DNA of 64,000 nt from Nitrospirales bacterium (GTDB lineage: Bacteria; Nitrospirota; Nitrospiria; Nitrospirales; UBA8639), in the NCBI GenBank assembly GCA_021604105.1, contig BQIW01000001.1, positions 1-64,000 of the forward strand. Reading direction: 5' to 3'. The position numbers and the translations under genes are program-made. Below, piece by piece: positions 54,137-63,853 of this stretch (the first letter of the stretch is position 1; each line of letters starts with the position of its first letter). The notes below the pieces were generated by a model. It searched no databases and was not told the origin of the DNA. It saw only the letters and a program-made list of their open reading frames with translations.

Positions 54137-55470
54137 TAGTGCGCCACCCCCGTCAACGGAACAGCTTCTTGAAGATTCTGGCCTGGTGAGTGGCCCCAAG
54201 CCAATTCAACGAGGCGTGTTCTGGTGGCGACTTCTAAATCTTCAGGCACACGCTGCCCGGAAGAGAGATAGGAGACCGGCAGGCCCGTCTGTGACAAAAC
54301 GTTATACAAACCGCCTCCCATCGCCACCTCATCCAATTTCGTAATGAGGAGCTTATGGATAGGAACTGCCTGATAGCGGCGAATGGTTTCCATCTGCACC
54401 GACTCAGCCATCGGGGCGGCTAACACCAGATGCGTTTCCACATGTAATTGTCCTCTGGTGATCGCGAGTAATTCATCGTACCCGGCTTGATCTTTGGGGC
54501 TTCGCCCCGCCGTATCAATCAACAGCAAATCCGCATGCTGATGTCGTCCCATGCACTCCATGAAATCCTTATGGGAGACCGCCACTTCAAGGGGAATTTT
54601 TAAAATTTTCGCAAACACTCGAAGTTGTTCTACCGCTGCCACACGATACGTATCCAACGTAATCAACACGGTTCGCCGATGCTCATCCTGTTGACGGGCC
54701 AACCCTGCCAACTTGGCAATGGTCGTCGTTTTTCCCACGCCTGTCGGCCCAACCATCATCATCACTTTTTGGCCATACTGCTTGGACACCGCTGGACCCG
54801 AGACGGCTACCCCCTCTTCCATCCGTTCCCACAACAGACTTTTCATCGCCTCGCGATTCCCCACACCGGCAGTCCCGAGCGTTTCCACTACTGCACGAAC
54901 CAGATGATGTGCAGTCTGAGGATTCACGCCCTGACTCACCAACGACTGGTAAACGTCCATCACATCTCCGGGTAACCCTTCAACCCGTTTGTCCATCTGA
55001 CTTCCCAATACTTGTCCCACCACAATCCGCAAACCTTCCAATTCCTGTCGCAAGGGCCCTAACACCCGTTCAGGGTCTTGTTGTTCTTCCCGCAACCGCT
55101 GAATTTCCTGGCGCATTTCATGGAGGTTCTGAGTCACCGGATCGAGCACTGTCGCCACCTGAAGAGCTTCCGAAAAACTGGAATCAGTTTTGGGTTGCCC
55201 CGGTTGACGAACCGGCACATCAGGCACGATACGTTTGGCCATGAGGGACTGAAGGGATCGATCAACACGTGCGGCAGGGGCTTCTTCCACTTGGGCCGAA
55301 CGATCCACCGCCGCGGTGACTTCAATGACGGATTGACTTAGCAGACCGAACAAGCCTCCCCCTTTTTGAATGCGGCGGGACGAGACAATGACCGCCTCAG
55401 GTCCCAGTTCGGCTTTCACCGCTTGGAGAGCTTCTTGTAATGAAAGGGCTTCAAACCGTTTCAGCTTCAT
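54136..55470 (-). CDS. flhF: SRP-type GTPase FlhF (flagellar placement)
   Basis: A 444-residue protein. The N-terminal B domain begins MKLKRFEALSLQEALQAVKA. The NG domain has the P-loop GPTGVGKTTTIAKLAGLARQ, LLIDTAGRSPKDQAG and ITKLDEVAMGGG. It sets the site of polar flagella and interacts with FlhG. It overlaps flhA by 20 bp and flhG by one base. Confidence 0.96.
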   Translation of the reverse strand: MKLKRFEALSLQEALQAVKAELGPEAVIVSSRRIQKGGGLFGLLSQSVIEVTAAVDRSAQVEEAPAARVDRSLQSLMAKRIVPDVPVRQPGQPKTDSSFSEALQVATVLDPVTQNLHEMRQEIQRLREEQQDPERVLGPLRQELEGLRIVVGQVLGSQMDKRVEGLPGDVMDVYQSLVSQGVNPQTAHHLVRAVVETLGTAGVGNREAMKSLLWERMEEGVAVSGPAVSKQYGQKVMMMVGPTGVGKTTTIAKLAGLARQQDEHRRTVLITLDTYRVAAVEQLRVFAKILKIPLEVAVSHKDFMECMGRHQHADLLLIDTAGRSPKDQAGYDELLAITRGQLHVETHLVLAAPMAESVQMETIRRYQAVPIHKLLITKLDEVAMGGGLYNVLSQTGLPVSYLSSGQRVPEDLEVATRTRLVELAWGHSPGQNLQEAVPLTGVAH

Positions 55471-57574
55471 GTGGCATCCTCACAACTTCAATAGCTTGAA
55501 TTTGGGTCTTAGGGTCCAACTCGTTCGGAGAAAGTACCGCCAGCGCATGCACGCCCGGCGAAACTAAGCGATACAGTTGGGATCGGATCGACTGGGAACA
55601 TAACAGCACGGGTTGATATCCTTGGCTTACGACTCGCTCTATGGCCTGACGGACCGATAGAATTACCTGATTCAACAAACTGGGAGGCAACCCACCTGGC
55701 TCTCCATTACCACTCGGACGCATCGCCTCCATCAAACGACGATCCAGCATCGGATCCAGGCTAATCACCTGCAGTAAACCGTCGGGGTTGGCGTATTGGG
55801 ACGAAATCGTTCTGGATAAATTTTGCCGAGCATATTCGGTCAGGGTGTCAGGATCCTTACTCTGAGTGGTGTAATCCGCAACAGTTTCCAGAATGGTCCG
55901 CAAATCGCGGATGGACACCCGTTCTCGTAAGAGATTTTTGAGGATTCTCACCACCGCTCCTAACGATATTTGAGTCGGAATCAAGTCATCCACCACTTTG
56001 GGATACGTCTTAGCGAGATTATCCAGCAAATTCTGGACCTCTTGCCGACCCAGCAATTCATGCCCATTGGTTTTAATAAATTCGGTCATATGCGTGGCAA
56101 TAATGGCCGGGCCATCGACGACGGTGTATCCCTCCATTTGAGCACGCTCTTTTTCTGCCGGGGTAATCCAGACGGCCGGCAATCCGAAACACGGATCTTT
56201 TCCCGGCTTTCCTTGTAGGCCCTTTTTTGCATGACCGGGATTGATGGCCAATAAATGCCGAGGCATTAATTCTCCCTTGGCCACCTGAATCCCCTTCAAC
56301 AAAATATTGTACTCGTGCGGTTTGAGCTGAAGATTGTCCCGGATATGCACGGCCGGCACGACAAATCCCATATCAAGAGCCGTTTGACGCCGGATAGCCC
56401 GAATCCGTTCTAACAGCTCCCCTCCCTGGGCTTGATCAACAAACGGCACAAGTCCATAACCGACATGCAACTCCAGAAGATCCGGAGGGGTGACCGAATC
56501 CACCGATTCCGTGCTGGAAGAGATCGACGGAACTTTTTTCTTGGGGAGATGTTTCAGACGAGCGGCTTCTTGCTTCTGATGCCACAACACATAGGCGAGG
56601 CCGGCGGTCATCGATCCCAGCAACAAAAAGGCGACATGCGGCAGCCCGGGAAGAAATCCTAAAAAAAACAGCATGCCGGCCACCGCAGCCACAAGATGGG
56701 GATTAAAAAAGATTTGATCGGTTAAATCACGCCCAAGGCTGGTCTTGGTCGAAACCCGCGTCACAATGATGCCGGCGGCAGTCGACATAATCAGAGCAGG
56801 GATTTGCGCCACAATGGCGTCTCCCACCGTCAGCAGCGTAAAGCGTTTGGCGGCTTCAATAATGGACATTCCATGCTCCAATACGCCGATGCCCAATCCA
56901 CCAATGACGTTGATAAAAATAATGAGTAGGGCGGCTATCGCATCGCCACGAACAAACTTACTGGCACCGTCCATGGATCCGTAAAAATCGGCTTCCTGCG
57001 AAATAGCCTCCCGGCGCTTCCGTGCTTCTCCTTCGTCAATTATTCCCGCATTCAGATCCGCATCAATACTCATTTGCCGGCCGGGCATCGCATCCAGAGT
57101 AAACCGCGCGGCGACTTCCGCAATACGGGTGGCGCCCTTGGTGATCACGACAAAATTGATGATGACCAGAATTGAGAAAACCACGATGCCCACCGCATAG
57201 TTTCCTCCGACTACAAATTCCCCAAACACGGCAATGACCTGCCCGGCGGCGGCCGGGCCCTCATTCCCATGCATGAGAATAGCCCGCGTCGAAGCAATGT
57301 TCAGCGCAAGCCGGAACAACGTGGTGAGCAACACCACAGATGGGAAGACGGAAAACTCGGCGGGACGACCGGCATGCATGGTCACCAACAAAATCAGGAC
57401 AGCCAGGGTAATGCTAAAGGATAAAAAAAGGTCCAGAAGAAATGGGGGGAGAGGTAAAAGCATGAGGAGGAGCATCCCCACCACCCCGATCGGCAAAAGC
57501 ACATCCCCATAATGCGCGGGAGTCAATTCGTCTCGTAATTTTTGAGAATCAAATGCCATGAGTGCCTTGATCAC
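55451..57574 (-). CDS. flhA: Flagellar export gate protein FlhA
   Basis: A 707-residue export-gate protein. About eight membrane helices fill residues 25-320, with the FHIPEP-type loop including LDAMPGRQMSIDADLNAGII and ISQEADFYGSMDGASKFVRG. The cytoplasmic domain runs from about 370 to the end. Six or so extra residues precede MAFDSQKL, and either ATG could be used. It lies between flhB and flhF. Confidence 0.97.
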   Translation of the reverse strand: MIKALMAFDSQKLRDELTPAHYGDVLLPIGVVGMLLLMLLPLPPFLLDLFLSFSITLAVLILLVTMHAGRPAEFSVFPSVVLLTTLFRLALNIASTRAILMHGNEGPAAAGQVIAVFGEFVVGGNYAVGIVVFSILVIINFVVITKGATRIAEVAARFTLDAMPGRQMSIDADLNAGIIDEGEARKRREAISQEADFYGSMDGASKFVRGDAIAALLIIFINVIGGLGIGVLEHGMSIIEAAKRFTLLTVGDAIVAQIPALIMSTAAGIIVTRVSTKTSLGRDLTDQIFFNPHLVAAVAGMLFFLGFLPGLPHVAFLLLGSMTAGLAYVLWHQKQEAARLKHLPKKKVPSISSSTESVDSVTPPDLLELHVGYGLVPFVDQAQGGELLERIRAIRRQTALDMGFVVPAVHIRDNLQLKPHEYNILLKGIQVAKGELMPRHLLAINPGHAKKGLQGKPGKDPCFGLPAVWITPAEKERAQMEGYTVVDGPAIIATHMTEFIKTNGHELLGRQEVQNLLDNLAKTYPKVVDDLIPTQISLGAVVRILKNLLRERVSIRDLRTILETVADYTTQSKDPDTLTEYARQNLSRTISSQYANPDGLLQVISLDPMLDRRLMEAMRPSGNGEPGGLPPSLLNQVILSVRQAIERVVSQGYQPVLLCSQSIRSQLYRLVSPGVHALAVLSPNELDPKTQIQAIEVVRMPHEAETV

Positions 57575-57714
57575 TTACCGCGTTCGCAACCGTTTATCCT
57601 CTATTTTCACACGACTTTCCTCAACCTCGTGAAGCGTGATGGGAAGAGAGGGAGGAGACAGAAGACAGAAATTCTTGACCCATCCAGACTCTCTGCCTGT
57701 CACACAATATGTCA

Positions 57715-58791
57715 TCACGTTCCCTCTTGCATTTTCTTCAAGCGATACACGTAGGCCAAGACCTCGGCAGCCGCCTGATACAACGCACTCGGCACTTCCT
57801 GACCGATTTTCACTGCTTTATACAGACCGCGAGCCAAACTGCGGTTTTCAATTATCGGGACGTCTGCATGACGCGCGATTTGCTTAATCTTTTCAGCCAT
57901 AAACCCTGCGCCTTTCGCCACCACCACTGGAGCGTCCATTTTTCCCGTTTCATACCTGAGCGCCACGGCCACGTGAGTAGGATTGGTAATCACCACATCG
58001 GCTTTAGGCACCGCCTGCAACATCCGTTGTCGGGCACGTTCCCGTTGTAAACTGAGCCGGCGCGATCGAATCTGCGGATCACCTTCCACATCCTTTGACT
58101 CGTCTTTAACTTCCTGTTTGGTCATCTTGTGATCTTCTGTATGCTGCCACCGCTGATACACGAAATCGATGATCGCCAAGAGAAGCAGGGACCCTCCGAC
58201 CGACCACATAATAGTCTCCAACAGACCCCATACACCCCCCACCGCCTCCGTCAACTGAAGGAGAGGAAGCTGAAGAATCGCGAGCAGGTTATGAGACAGA
58301 ACCAGATAGGCAATTCCACTCACGCTCGCCAATTTGAGTAAGGACTTTAAAAGGTCGACGACCCCTTTCCAGGAAAAAATACGCTTCAACCCATTGGAGG
58401 GATTCAATTTGGAAGGCTTGGGCTTCAAGCCCTCTTCAATCCAAAGCGGCCCCGTTTGTAGAATGATGGCGAGAAAGGCGAACACTCCAACCAGGAGGCC
58501 GAACGGAATAAGGGGAACAAAAGCCTGGGAAGCAATATCTAACAACAAGATATGCGTGGACTGAGCATCTAACTGAAGGGTTCCAGCTTGCCCCAACCAC
58601 TTTTGGTAATGATTAAAAAATTGAGTGAACGCGTGAGGCGCCCACAGAGAAAGCAGCCCCACACCACCCAACAAGACAAACAACGAGGGCAATTCCCGGG
58701 TCATCGGCACTTGGCCCTTGCGACGAGCCTCTGCTAAACGTTTCGGACTCGGTTGCTCTGATTTATCCGCCCCGTCTTTATTCTCAGCCAT
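57715..58791 (-). CDS. flhB: Flagellar export switch protein FlhB
   Basis: A 358-residue protein with four membrane helices (about 33-55, 90-115, 150-175, 190-212). The self-cleavage motif NPTH is at residues 270-273. DKSEQPSPKRLAEARRKGQV near the N-terminus is typical. Cleavage switches export from rod/hook to filament substrates. The gene overlaps fliR by 8 bp. Confidence 0.97.
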   Translation of the reverse strand: MAENKDGADKSEQPSPKRLAEARRKGQVPMTRELPSLFVLLGGVGLLSLWAPHAFTQFFNHYQKWLGQAGTLQLDAQSTHILLLDIASQAFVPLIPFGLLVGVFAFLAIILQTGPLWIEEGLKPKPSKLNPSNGLKRIFSWKGVVDLLKSLLKLASVSGIAYLVLSHNLLAILQLPLLQLTEAVGGVWGLLETIMWSVGGSLLLLAIIDFVYQRWQHTEDHKMTKQEVKDESKDVEGDPQIRSRRLSLQRERARQRMLQAVPKADVVITNPTHVAVALRYETGKMDAPVVVAKGAGFMAEKIKQIARHADVPIIENRSLARGLYKAVKIGQEVPSALYQAAAEVLAYVYRLKKMQEGT

Positions 58792-59569
58792 GCCCTAATT
58801 CCTGTAATAAATCCCACAAGACTGTTTCCATCCCGATAATAAAGTCTTGAAAAACCAAGGCGATGAAGGGCAAGCCCAGTCCTAACACCAATAATCCGAC
58901 CGCAATTGTTATGGGAAAACTGGTGAGCATCACGTTCATTTGAGGAACCAGCCGGCCAAGAATCCCCATAATAAAATGAACTAAAAATGTGGCCCCCATC
59001 ACCGGGAAGGCCAGTTTCATTCCCGTGTCGTAGGTGCGTTGAATCACTCCAGTCACATCGCTCAGGAGGGGGGCGCTTAAATGGGCGCCAAAGGGGGGGA
59101 TCAACAGGAAACTACTGCCCAACGCCAACAACACCAAATGATGCCCATCGACTTGAAAGTACAGAAGGGTTGCCAGAATGGTCAGTAACTGTCCAAACAC
59201 CGGGGTTTCCACTTGGGTGACAGGATCCAACACTCCGGCCATAGCAAACCCTACTTGAAAACCCATCACACTTCCCGCGAGTTCCACCGCTGTCATGAGT
59301 AATCGCAGAGCCAAGCCTAAGACCAGACCCACAAGCAATTCGGCACCCAACGCGATGACCAGATTTCCGGGTTCCAACCAATTGGGTGGAAGGGTAAATG
59401 TGACGATAGGCATCAGGAGGATGGCGATGATCACCGCCATTCCGATTTTGATGCGACTCGGAACCGATCGTCCTCCCAGCAACGGTAACGCCGACAGGAT
59501 AACGGCCGTGCGCACGAGCACGACCACGAATTGCCACACTTGCTGAATCGCTACATCCCAGTGAACCAC
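58784..59569 (-). CDS. fliR: Flagellar export protein FliR
   Basis: A 261-residue multi-helix membrane protein. VVLVRTAVILSALPLLGGRS, GLALRLLMTAVELAGSVMGF and LTILATLLYFQVDGHHLVLL are family landmarks. FliR completes the FliP5-FliQ4-FliR1 export gate. It ends 8 bp inside flhB and begins 48 bp after fliQ. Confidence 0.96.
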   Translation of the reverse strand: MVHWDVAIQQVWQFVVVLVRTAVILSALPLLGGRSVPSRIKIGMAVIIAILLMPIVTFTLPPNWLEPGNLVIALGAELLVGLVLGLALRLLMTAVELAGSVMGFQVGFAMAGVLDPVTQVETPVFGQLLTILATLLYFQVDGHHLVLLALGSSFLLIPPFGAHLSAPLLSDVTGVIQRTYDTGMKLAFPVMGATFLVHFIMGILGRLVPQMNVMLTSFPITIAVGLLVLGLGLPFIALVFQDFIIGMETVLWDLLQELGHG

Positions 59570-59617
59570 CGGTTACCGAGCATCTTTCTCATACATGTCG
59601 CAGGTCGATTCCATGGT

Positions 59618-59887
59618 TTATTGGGCAAAATCGGGTATTCTTGCCCATACCCCTGTCATGAATCCCACAAGAATTTCCACCATCCAGGGAAACATGACCA
59701 AGAGCACGACAAACATTGTGGCAATCTTTGGCAAAAAGGTGAGGGTCATTTCATTAATTTGAGTCATGGCTTGGAAGGCACTCACGCAGAGTCCGACCAG
59801 TAAGCTGAGACCCAACATTGGACCCGCCACAAGCAGGATGGTTTGAATCGCCTCCTGACCGATACTCAACACACTTTCGGCTGTCAT
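59618..59887 (-). CDS. fliQ: Flagellar export protein FliQ
   Basis: An 89-residue two-helix protein from the ATG giving MTAESVLSIGQEAIQTILLV; the longer frame to 60001 is not family-like. The second helix includes TFLPKIATMFVVLLVMFPWM. It is an export-gate subunit encoded between fliP and fliR. Confidence 0.95.
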   Translation of the reverse strand: MTAESVLSIGQEAIQTILLVAGPMLGLSLLVGLCVSAFQAMTQINEMTLTFLPKIATMFVVLLVMFPWMVEILVGFMTGVWARIPDFAQ

Positions 59888-60050
59888 GTCCGTAACCCTT
59901 TCAACCCTGCCATGAAGGATAAACGATGCGTTGTGAGGAAAAACCGCGATGCGTAAAGCAGCGGGAAGCGGAGGAGAAAACAAACCGTGGCAACCCGGCA
60001 TTCCATACCTGCCTTACGCCCCAGGGTTTACGTCTTACGGATTTTTCTTA

Positions 60051-60827
60051 TCAAAAACTATTCATCAGCGCTCCCACGACCAAAAACCAGCCATCAGCCA
60101 ACACAAACAGCACCAACTTAAACGGCAATGAAATCATGATTGGTGGCAACATCATCATACCCATGGACATTAAAATACTGGCGACAATCATATCGATCAC
60201 GAGAAACGGCACATAAATGAGAAAGCCAATTTGAAACGCCGTGCGCAATTCACTCGTGACAAACGCCGGCACCAGGACATGGAACGGAACATCATCAGGC
60301 GTCTGAGGGTGAGGAACTTTCGCCATTTCCACAAACAAGGTTAAATCCTTTTCCCGTACTTGTTTCAGCATGAACATTCTTAACGGAATTTTGGCCCGAT
60401 CCAGCGCCACTTCCTGTGTCACCTGCTGTTCCAATAGGGGGTTCAGGGCCTCCACCCGAATTTGTTCCCACACCGGCATCATAATAAACAGCGTTAAAAA
60501 CAGGGCCAATCCAATCATCACCTGATTGGGTGGCGCATGCATGGTCCCCAACGCCTGTCGAAGCAGACCCAGAACAATCACGACGCGTGTAAATGCCGTC
60601 ACCAACATCAACAGGGCTGGCGCAAGGGTTAAGGCCGTCAGGAGAAAGAGGATGCGAAGCCCAAAAGTCCATGGTTCGGTGCCATCCAATCCGGACACCT
60701 GTAAGCTGATCGACGGATCCTTGGTGGCCTGGGCAAAAGCCGAAGTCGGCAGCCCCATGGCCAGAATCAGGCCAAACAGTCGCCACCGGTCACGTCCTCC
60801 ACGAAACCCGCAAAAGGGGGTGATCAC
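60051..60827 (-). CDS. fliP: Flagellar export protein FliP
   Basis: A 258-residue protein. The start is taken as the GTG overlapping the fliO TGA (GTGA); a longer frame to 60932 lies inside fliO. A signal peptide includes FGLILAMGLPTSAFA. AFTRVVIVLGLLRQALGTMH, APPNQVMIGLALFLTLFIMM and SMGMMMLPPIMISLPFKLVL are FliP landmarks. It is a core of the export gate. Confidence 0.95.
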   Translation of the reverse strand: MITPFCGFRGGRDRWRLFGLILAMGLPTSAFAQATKDPSISLQVSGLDGTEPWTFGLRILFLLTALTLAPALLMLVTAFTRVVIVLGLLRQALGTMHAPPNQVMIGLALFLTLFIMMPVWEQIRVEALNPLLEQQVTQEVALDRAKIPLRMFMLKQVREKDLTLFVEMAKVPHPQTPDDVPFHVLVPAFVTSELRTAFQIGFLIYVPFLVIDMIVASILMSMGMMMLPPIMISLPFKLVLFVLADGWFLVVGALMNSF

Positions 60828-61258
60828 GACCTTTCTTCTCCCCTCACCCGTACGACGCCTTTGGACAATCGTATAGGAGGTTCGGAGGTCGTCGATCCCC
60901 TTTCGGACTTCCCAAACGCCTGCCGGGTCCACTGTCCCAACCAGGCGCCAACCGGCCCGGCAAGCGGGTTCCCAATAGAGCGGAGCCGATCAATCCGGTC
61001 AGCATCCGCCACTGTCGTCAGTAATGTCATCTCTCGTGCCGTCGTCCCCAACACCAACACTTCTCCGGCCACCTCCACGAGCATGATATGCTTTCCCGTC
61101 CCGACCCGGAGCCCGCCTAGAATGCGCATCACCGGATCACCGCTCTTTCCCGGCAATTCCCCGAATGTGCGCCGAACCCAGGCTAATCCTCCAAGAAGAA
61201 CCAGGACCACCAGGGCCAGGGTGCCCGCCATTTTGAGCGCTTCATGGGTGAGATCCAT
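60824..61258 (-). CDS. fliO: Flagellar biosynthesis protein FliO
   Basis: A 144-residue protein from the ATG giving MDLTHEALKMAGTLALVVLV. A single membrane helix (about 10-27) is followed by the SpoA-like cytoplasmic segment LRVGTGKHIMLVEVAGEVLV. FliO aids FliP assembly. It lies between fliN and fliP with a GTGA overlap to fliP. Confidence 0.9.
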   Translation of the reverse strand: MDLTHEALKMAGTLALVVLVLLGGLAWVRRTFGELPGKSGDPVMRILGGLRVGTGKHIMLVEVAGEVLVLGTTAREMTLLTTVADADRIDRLRSIGNPLAGPVGAWLGQWTRQAFGKSERGSTTSEPPIRLSKGVVRVRGEERS

Positions 61259-61343
61259 ATTGTTCCCGTGAGGCATGCAGTGGTGAGGCCGGAAACAGCC
61301 TCTCTCTCACGCCTTTCTCCTTACACCAGACGGCCTGACGTCC

Positions 61344-61769
61344 CTATCGAAGTTTATTCACACGTTCGGTCGGGCTAATCACATCCGTGAGACGGATGCC
61401 GAATTTCTCATTCACCATCACCACCTCACCACGCGCGACTAACCGTTCATTCACCAACACTTCCAACGGTTCACCGGCGAGTTTATCCAATTCCACAATG
61501 GAGCCCGGCCCTAATTGCAACAAGTCCTTAATCAACATTCGGGTATTACCCAGTTGCGCGGAAAGCACCAACGGAATATCTAAGATGCGATTTAAATTCT
61601 GATCGTGAGACGTATGCAATTGTGGCGTTGGACTGGTGCTACTCGCCGCCACCTCATGTTTGTTGGCCACTGCGTTCTGTTCCTTTTCAGCCGCTTCCTG
61701 CGCTAACGCCTCCATCATTTCCTTTTCAGCATCAAACGTGTTCATATCGATGTTATCGTCTTCACTCAT
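61344..61769 (-). CDS. fliN: Flagellar motor switch protein FliN
   Basis: A 141-residue switch protein. A Glu/Ala-rich N-terminal segment precedes the SpoA domain ILDIPLVLSAQLGNTRMLIK, DLLQLGPGSIVELDKLAGEP and ARGEVVMVNEKFGIRLTDV. It forms the C-ring with FliM. It begins about 60 bp after fliM. Confidence 0.96.
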   Translation of the reverse strand: MSEDDNIDMNTFDAEKEMMEALAQEAAEKEQNAVANKHEVAASSTSPTPQLHTSHDQNLNRILDIPLVLSAQLGNTRMLIKDLLQLGPGSIVELDKLAGEPLEVLVNERLVARGEVVMVNEKFGIRLTDVISPTERVNKLR

Positions 61770-61830
61770 CGCTCATCTCCAGGTTTTCACCGTCAGTGAC
61801 TGGCCGGCATCTCATCGAGTTCACCGGCCA

Positions 61831-62820
61831 TTATTCTCTTGCCAGAATGATGTCGTTGATCTGAAATGATTGGACCCCCTTTGTCGTTCCCGGAGATCCA
61901 AGAAACTTTGGAACCCCTTCCACCGTGGCTGTGAGCTGCTGGGTGGTCCCTTGATTTAACCCGATGACATCGCCAGGTGAAAATTGCATTAATTCCTCCA
62001 CCGAGATTTCGGTTTCTCCCAGACATACGGACATGGTGACATAGGCTTCCTTCAGCCTGGCCGAAAATCGTTTCAACCAGCCATGGTCCGTTTCAAACGA
62101 GTCTCCCTGGAAACTCACCTGCAGACGTTCTCGAATCGGTTCCAACATCGCGTAGGGAAGACAGAGGTGGAGATCCCCCACCGAATTGCCTAATTCAATG
62201 CCCAAGGTGACCACAATGACAATGTCCGCCGGCAATACAATAGCGGCCAACTGAGGATTCATTTCTACCCGAACCGCATTGATGAGGAGTTTTTGAACAG
62301 GGTCCCAGGCTTTTTGAAGATTCCCCAACCCCATCAGCATGACCTTCTTCATCACGCGTTGCTCAATGATGGTAAAATCCTGCCCTTCCGGCTTCACATG
62401 GGTCTGCCCGGCCCCCCCGAAAAAATGGTCGACCAGCAAATACACCGTCGCCGCATCCGTGGCGATCATCGCTAAACCGCGAAGAGGCTCCATGGAGATA
62501 ATCTGGAGATAGGCCGGGATAGGAAGACGTTTGGTGAACTCTCCGAACTTCATGACCGTCTGATTCGTGACCGTGATCTCAGCGGTTTTACGAAGCACGT
62601 CGCTCAGAGAGAGGCGGAACCCACGCGAAAATTGCTGGTGGATGACATCCAGGGTCGGCATTCGCCCGCGGACCACCCATTCCTGATTCCCCAAATCATA
62701 TGGGATCGGTCCCTCCTGTGGTCCGGCATTGACGGGTTCTTCAGGTTCCGTCTCCACGTCGCCATCGGAAACTCCCCGAAGAAGGGCATCAACTTCATCC
62801 TGACTAAGAATTTTTTCCAT
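61831..62820 (-). CDS. fliM: Flagellar motor switch protein FliM
   Basis: A 329-residue protein from the ATG giving MEKILSQDEVDALLRGVSDG, the CheY-P binding peptide. The middle domain includes GGAGQTHVKPEGQDFTIIEQ and a C-terminal SpoA domain includes LMQFSPGDVIGLNQG. CheY-P binding to FliM changes rotation. No strong ribosome binding site precedes it, and the frame extends 15 bp upstream. It follows fliL by 93 bp. Confidence 0.96.
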   Translation of the reverse strand: MEKILSQDEVDALLRGVSDGDVETEPEEPVNAGPQEGPIPYDLGNQEWVVRGRMPTLDVIHQQFSRGFRLSLSDVLRKTAEITVTNQTVMKFGEFTKRLPIPAYLQIISMEPLRGLAMIATDAATVYLLVDHFFGGAGQTHVKPEGQDFTIIEQRVMKKVMLMGLGNLQKAWDPVQKLLINAVRVEMNPQLAAIVLPADIVIVVTLGIELGNSVGDLHLCLPYAMLEPIRERLQVSFQGDSFETDHGWLKRFSARLKEAYVTMSVCLGETEISVEELMQFSPGDVIGLNQGTTQQLTATVEGVPKFLGSPGTTKGVQSFQINDIILARE

Positions 62821-62913
62821 GGTGAGACGCGGCACAAAGAAACAGTTCTGCTGTCTCTTCTCTCCTCTTTCTAATTCCTGACTCCGGACTCCTGACGGTT
62901 TTCCGGTCAGGCT

Positions 62914-63408
62914 CTACTGAATAATAAAATCAGTAAAATACACATTGGCGACTTTCCCCTTACTCATGACGCCATTGACCCGCGTCATGATTTCCTCTCG
63001 AACCCGACGCTTCCCGTTCACTGATCTGAGTAACTGCGATTCTTTACTGCTCAGTAGTACCAGCAACGCGTCGCGAATAGCCGGGATTTTGTGTTGATAA
63101 TCGGTTTTGTCTTCAGGACGATCTAATTCGAGCTTGATACTTACTTTTAAAAATCGCAGCTCCTCCCGATCCGCTAAATTCAGGAGAAAGGGGTCTAACT
63201 CCATCACCGGCCCGGGCTCTTCATGACCGGTCTCGGCTTTGGCATGCTCGTTGTGCTCGCCTGAGGTTTCCTCCTGGCCACTCATGAAATACCAAGCTGC
63301 GCCTCCTCCCCCACCGAGAAGAAGGACGCCCGCAATAATGATCAACAGCATTTTTTTTCCGGACCCGGCTTTAACCGGTCCTTCCTCTTTGGAATCGTCT
63401 TCAGCCAT
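62914..63408 (-). CDS. fliL: Flagellar basal body protein FliL
   Basis: A 164-residue single-pass membrane protein. The helix KKMLLIIIAGVLLLGGGGGA is near residues 19-38. The periplasmic stomatin-like part includes MELDPFLLNLADREELRFLK and ends KGKVANVYFTDFIIQ. FliL supports stator function. It is the first gene of a cluster running to fliA and has a sigma-54 promoter upstream. Confidence 0.95.
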   Translation of the reverse strand: MAEDDSKEEGPVKAGSGKKMLLIIIAGVLLLGGGGGAAWYFMSGQEETSGEHNEHAKAETGHEEPGPVMELDPFLLNLADREELRFLKVSIKLELDRPEDKTDYQHKIPAIRDALLVLLSSKESQLLRSVNGKRRVREEIMTRVNGVMSKGKVANVYFTDFIIQ

Positions 63409-63789
63409 GCCTCAACCTCACACGCTAAGAAATTTTTGGACCCTCACGTTCCCCTTCCCAAGTCAGCAACCTTTGTGCCACTCCACTTTTCTACGTAAAC
63501 ACGATGTCGTTCAGTCTGTAATACACTGAATTCGCATATGTTTCCTTCACGGTCGTGCCATTAATCGCTGTGGCCCTGAACCAAGATGAGACCTATCTTT
63601 TCGTCATTTTCCTGGCAAATCGCGGGAACCTTTGACAGGTTCTTCTGTGGGGAACCGGAGGAGTGAGACGTAAAGATCAAGGCCTACGGTGTATGGCATA
63701 TGAAGCCATAAAATTGAAACGGATCATGTCTCTTCACCCTTCCCAATTGGCAATTTGCGAGACAAGGGTTTCCACCCTATCCTTAAACC
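63409..63789. other. Upstream region of fliL
   Basis: About 380 bp with no gene. It includes the sigma-54 promoter described separately, and ends at the terminator of the upstream flgE unit. Short frames show no family resemblance. Activator sites for a FleQ/FlrC-type protein might lie here; none can be identified by eye. Confidence 0.55.
63465..63480 (-). promoter_or_regulatory. Sigma-54 (-24/-12) promoter of fliL
   Basis: The minus strand reads TGGCACAAAGGTTGCT, matching TGGCAC-N5-TTGCW at all conserved positions with GG and GC 10 bp apart. It is 56 bp upstream of the fliL ATG. It probably drives fliL through fliA as one operon, since the gaps are short and several starts overlap. Confidence 0.9.
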
Positions 63790-63828
63790 AAAAAAAGCCC
63801 CCAGGCAGGAACACCTACCTGGGGGCTT
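63790..63828 (-). terminator. Rho-independent terminator of flgE
   Basis: On the minus strand AAGCCCCCAGGTAGG pairs with a downstream CCTGCCTGGGGGCTT around a short loop and is followed by seven Ts. It lies 26 bp after the flgE stop codon and separates the flgE unit from the fliL operon. Confidence 0.95.
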
Positions 63829-63853
63829 AATCGGTCACCTCCTACGTCAAAAT

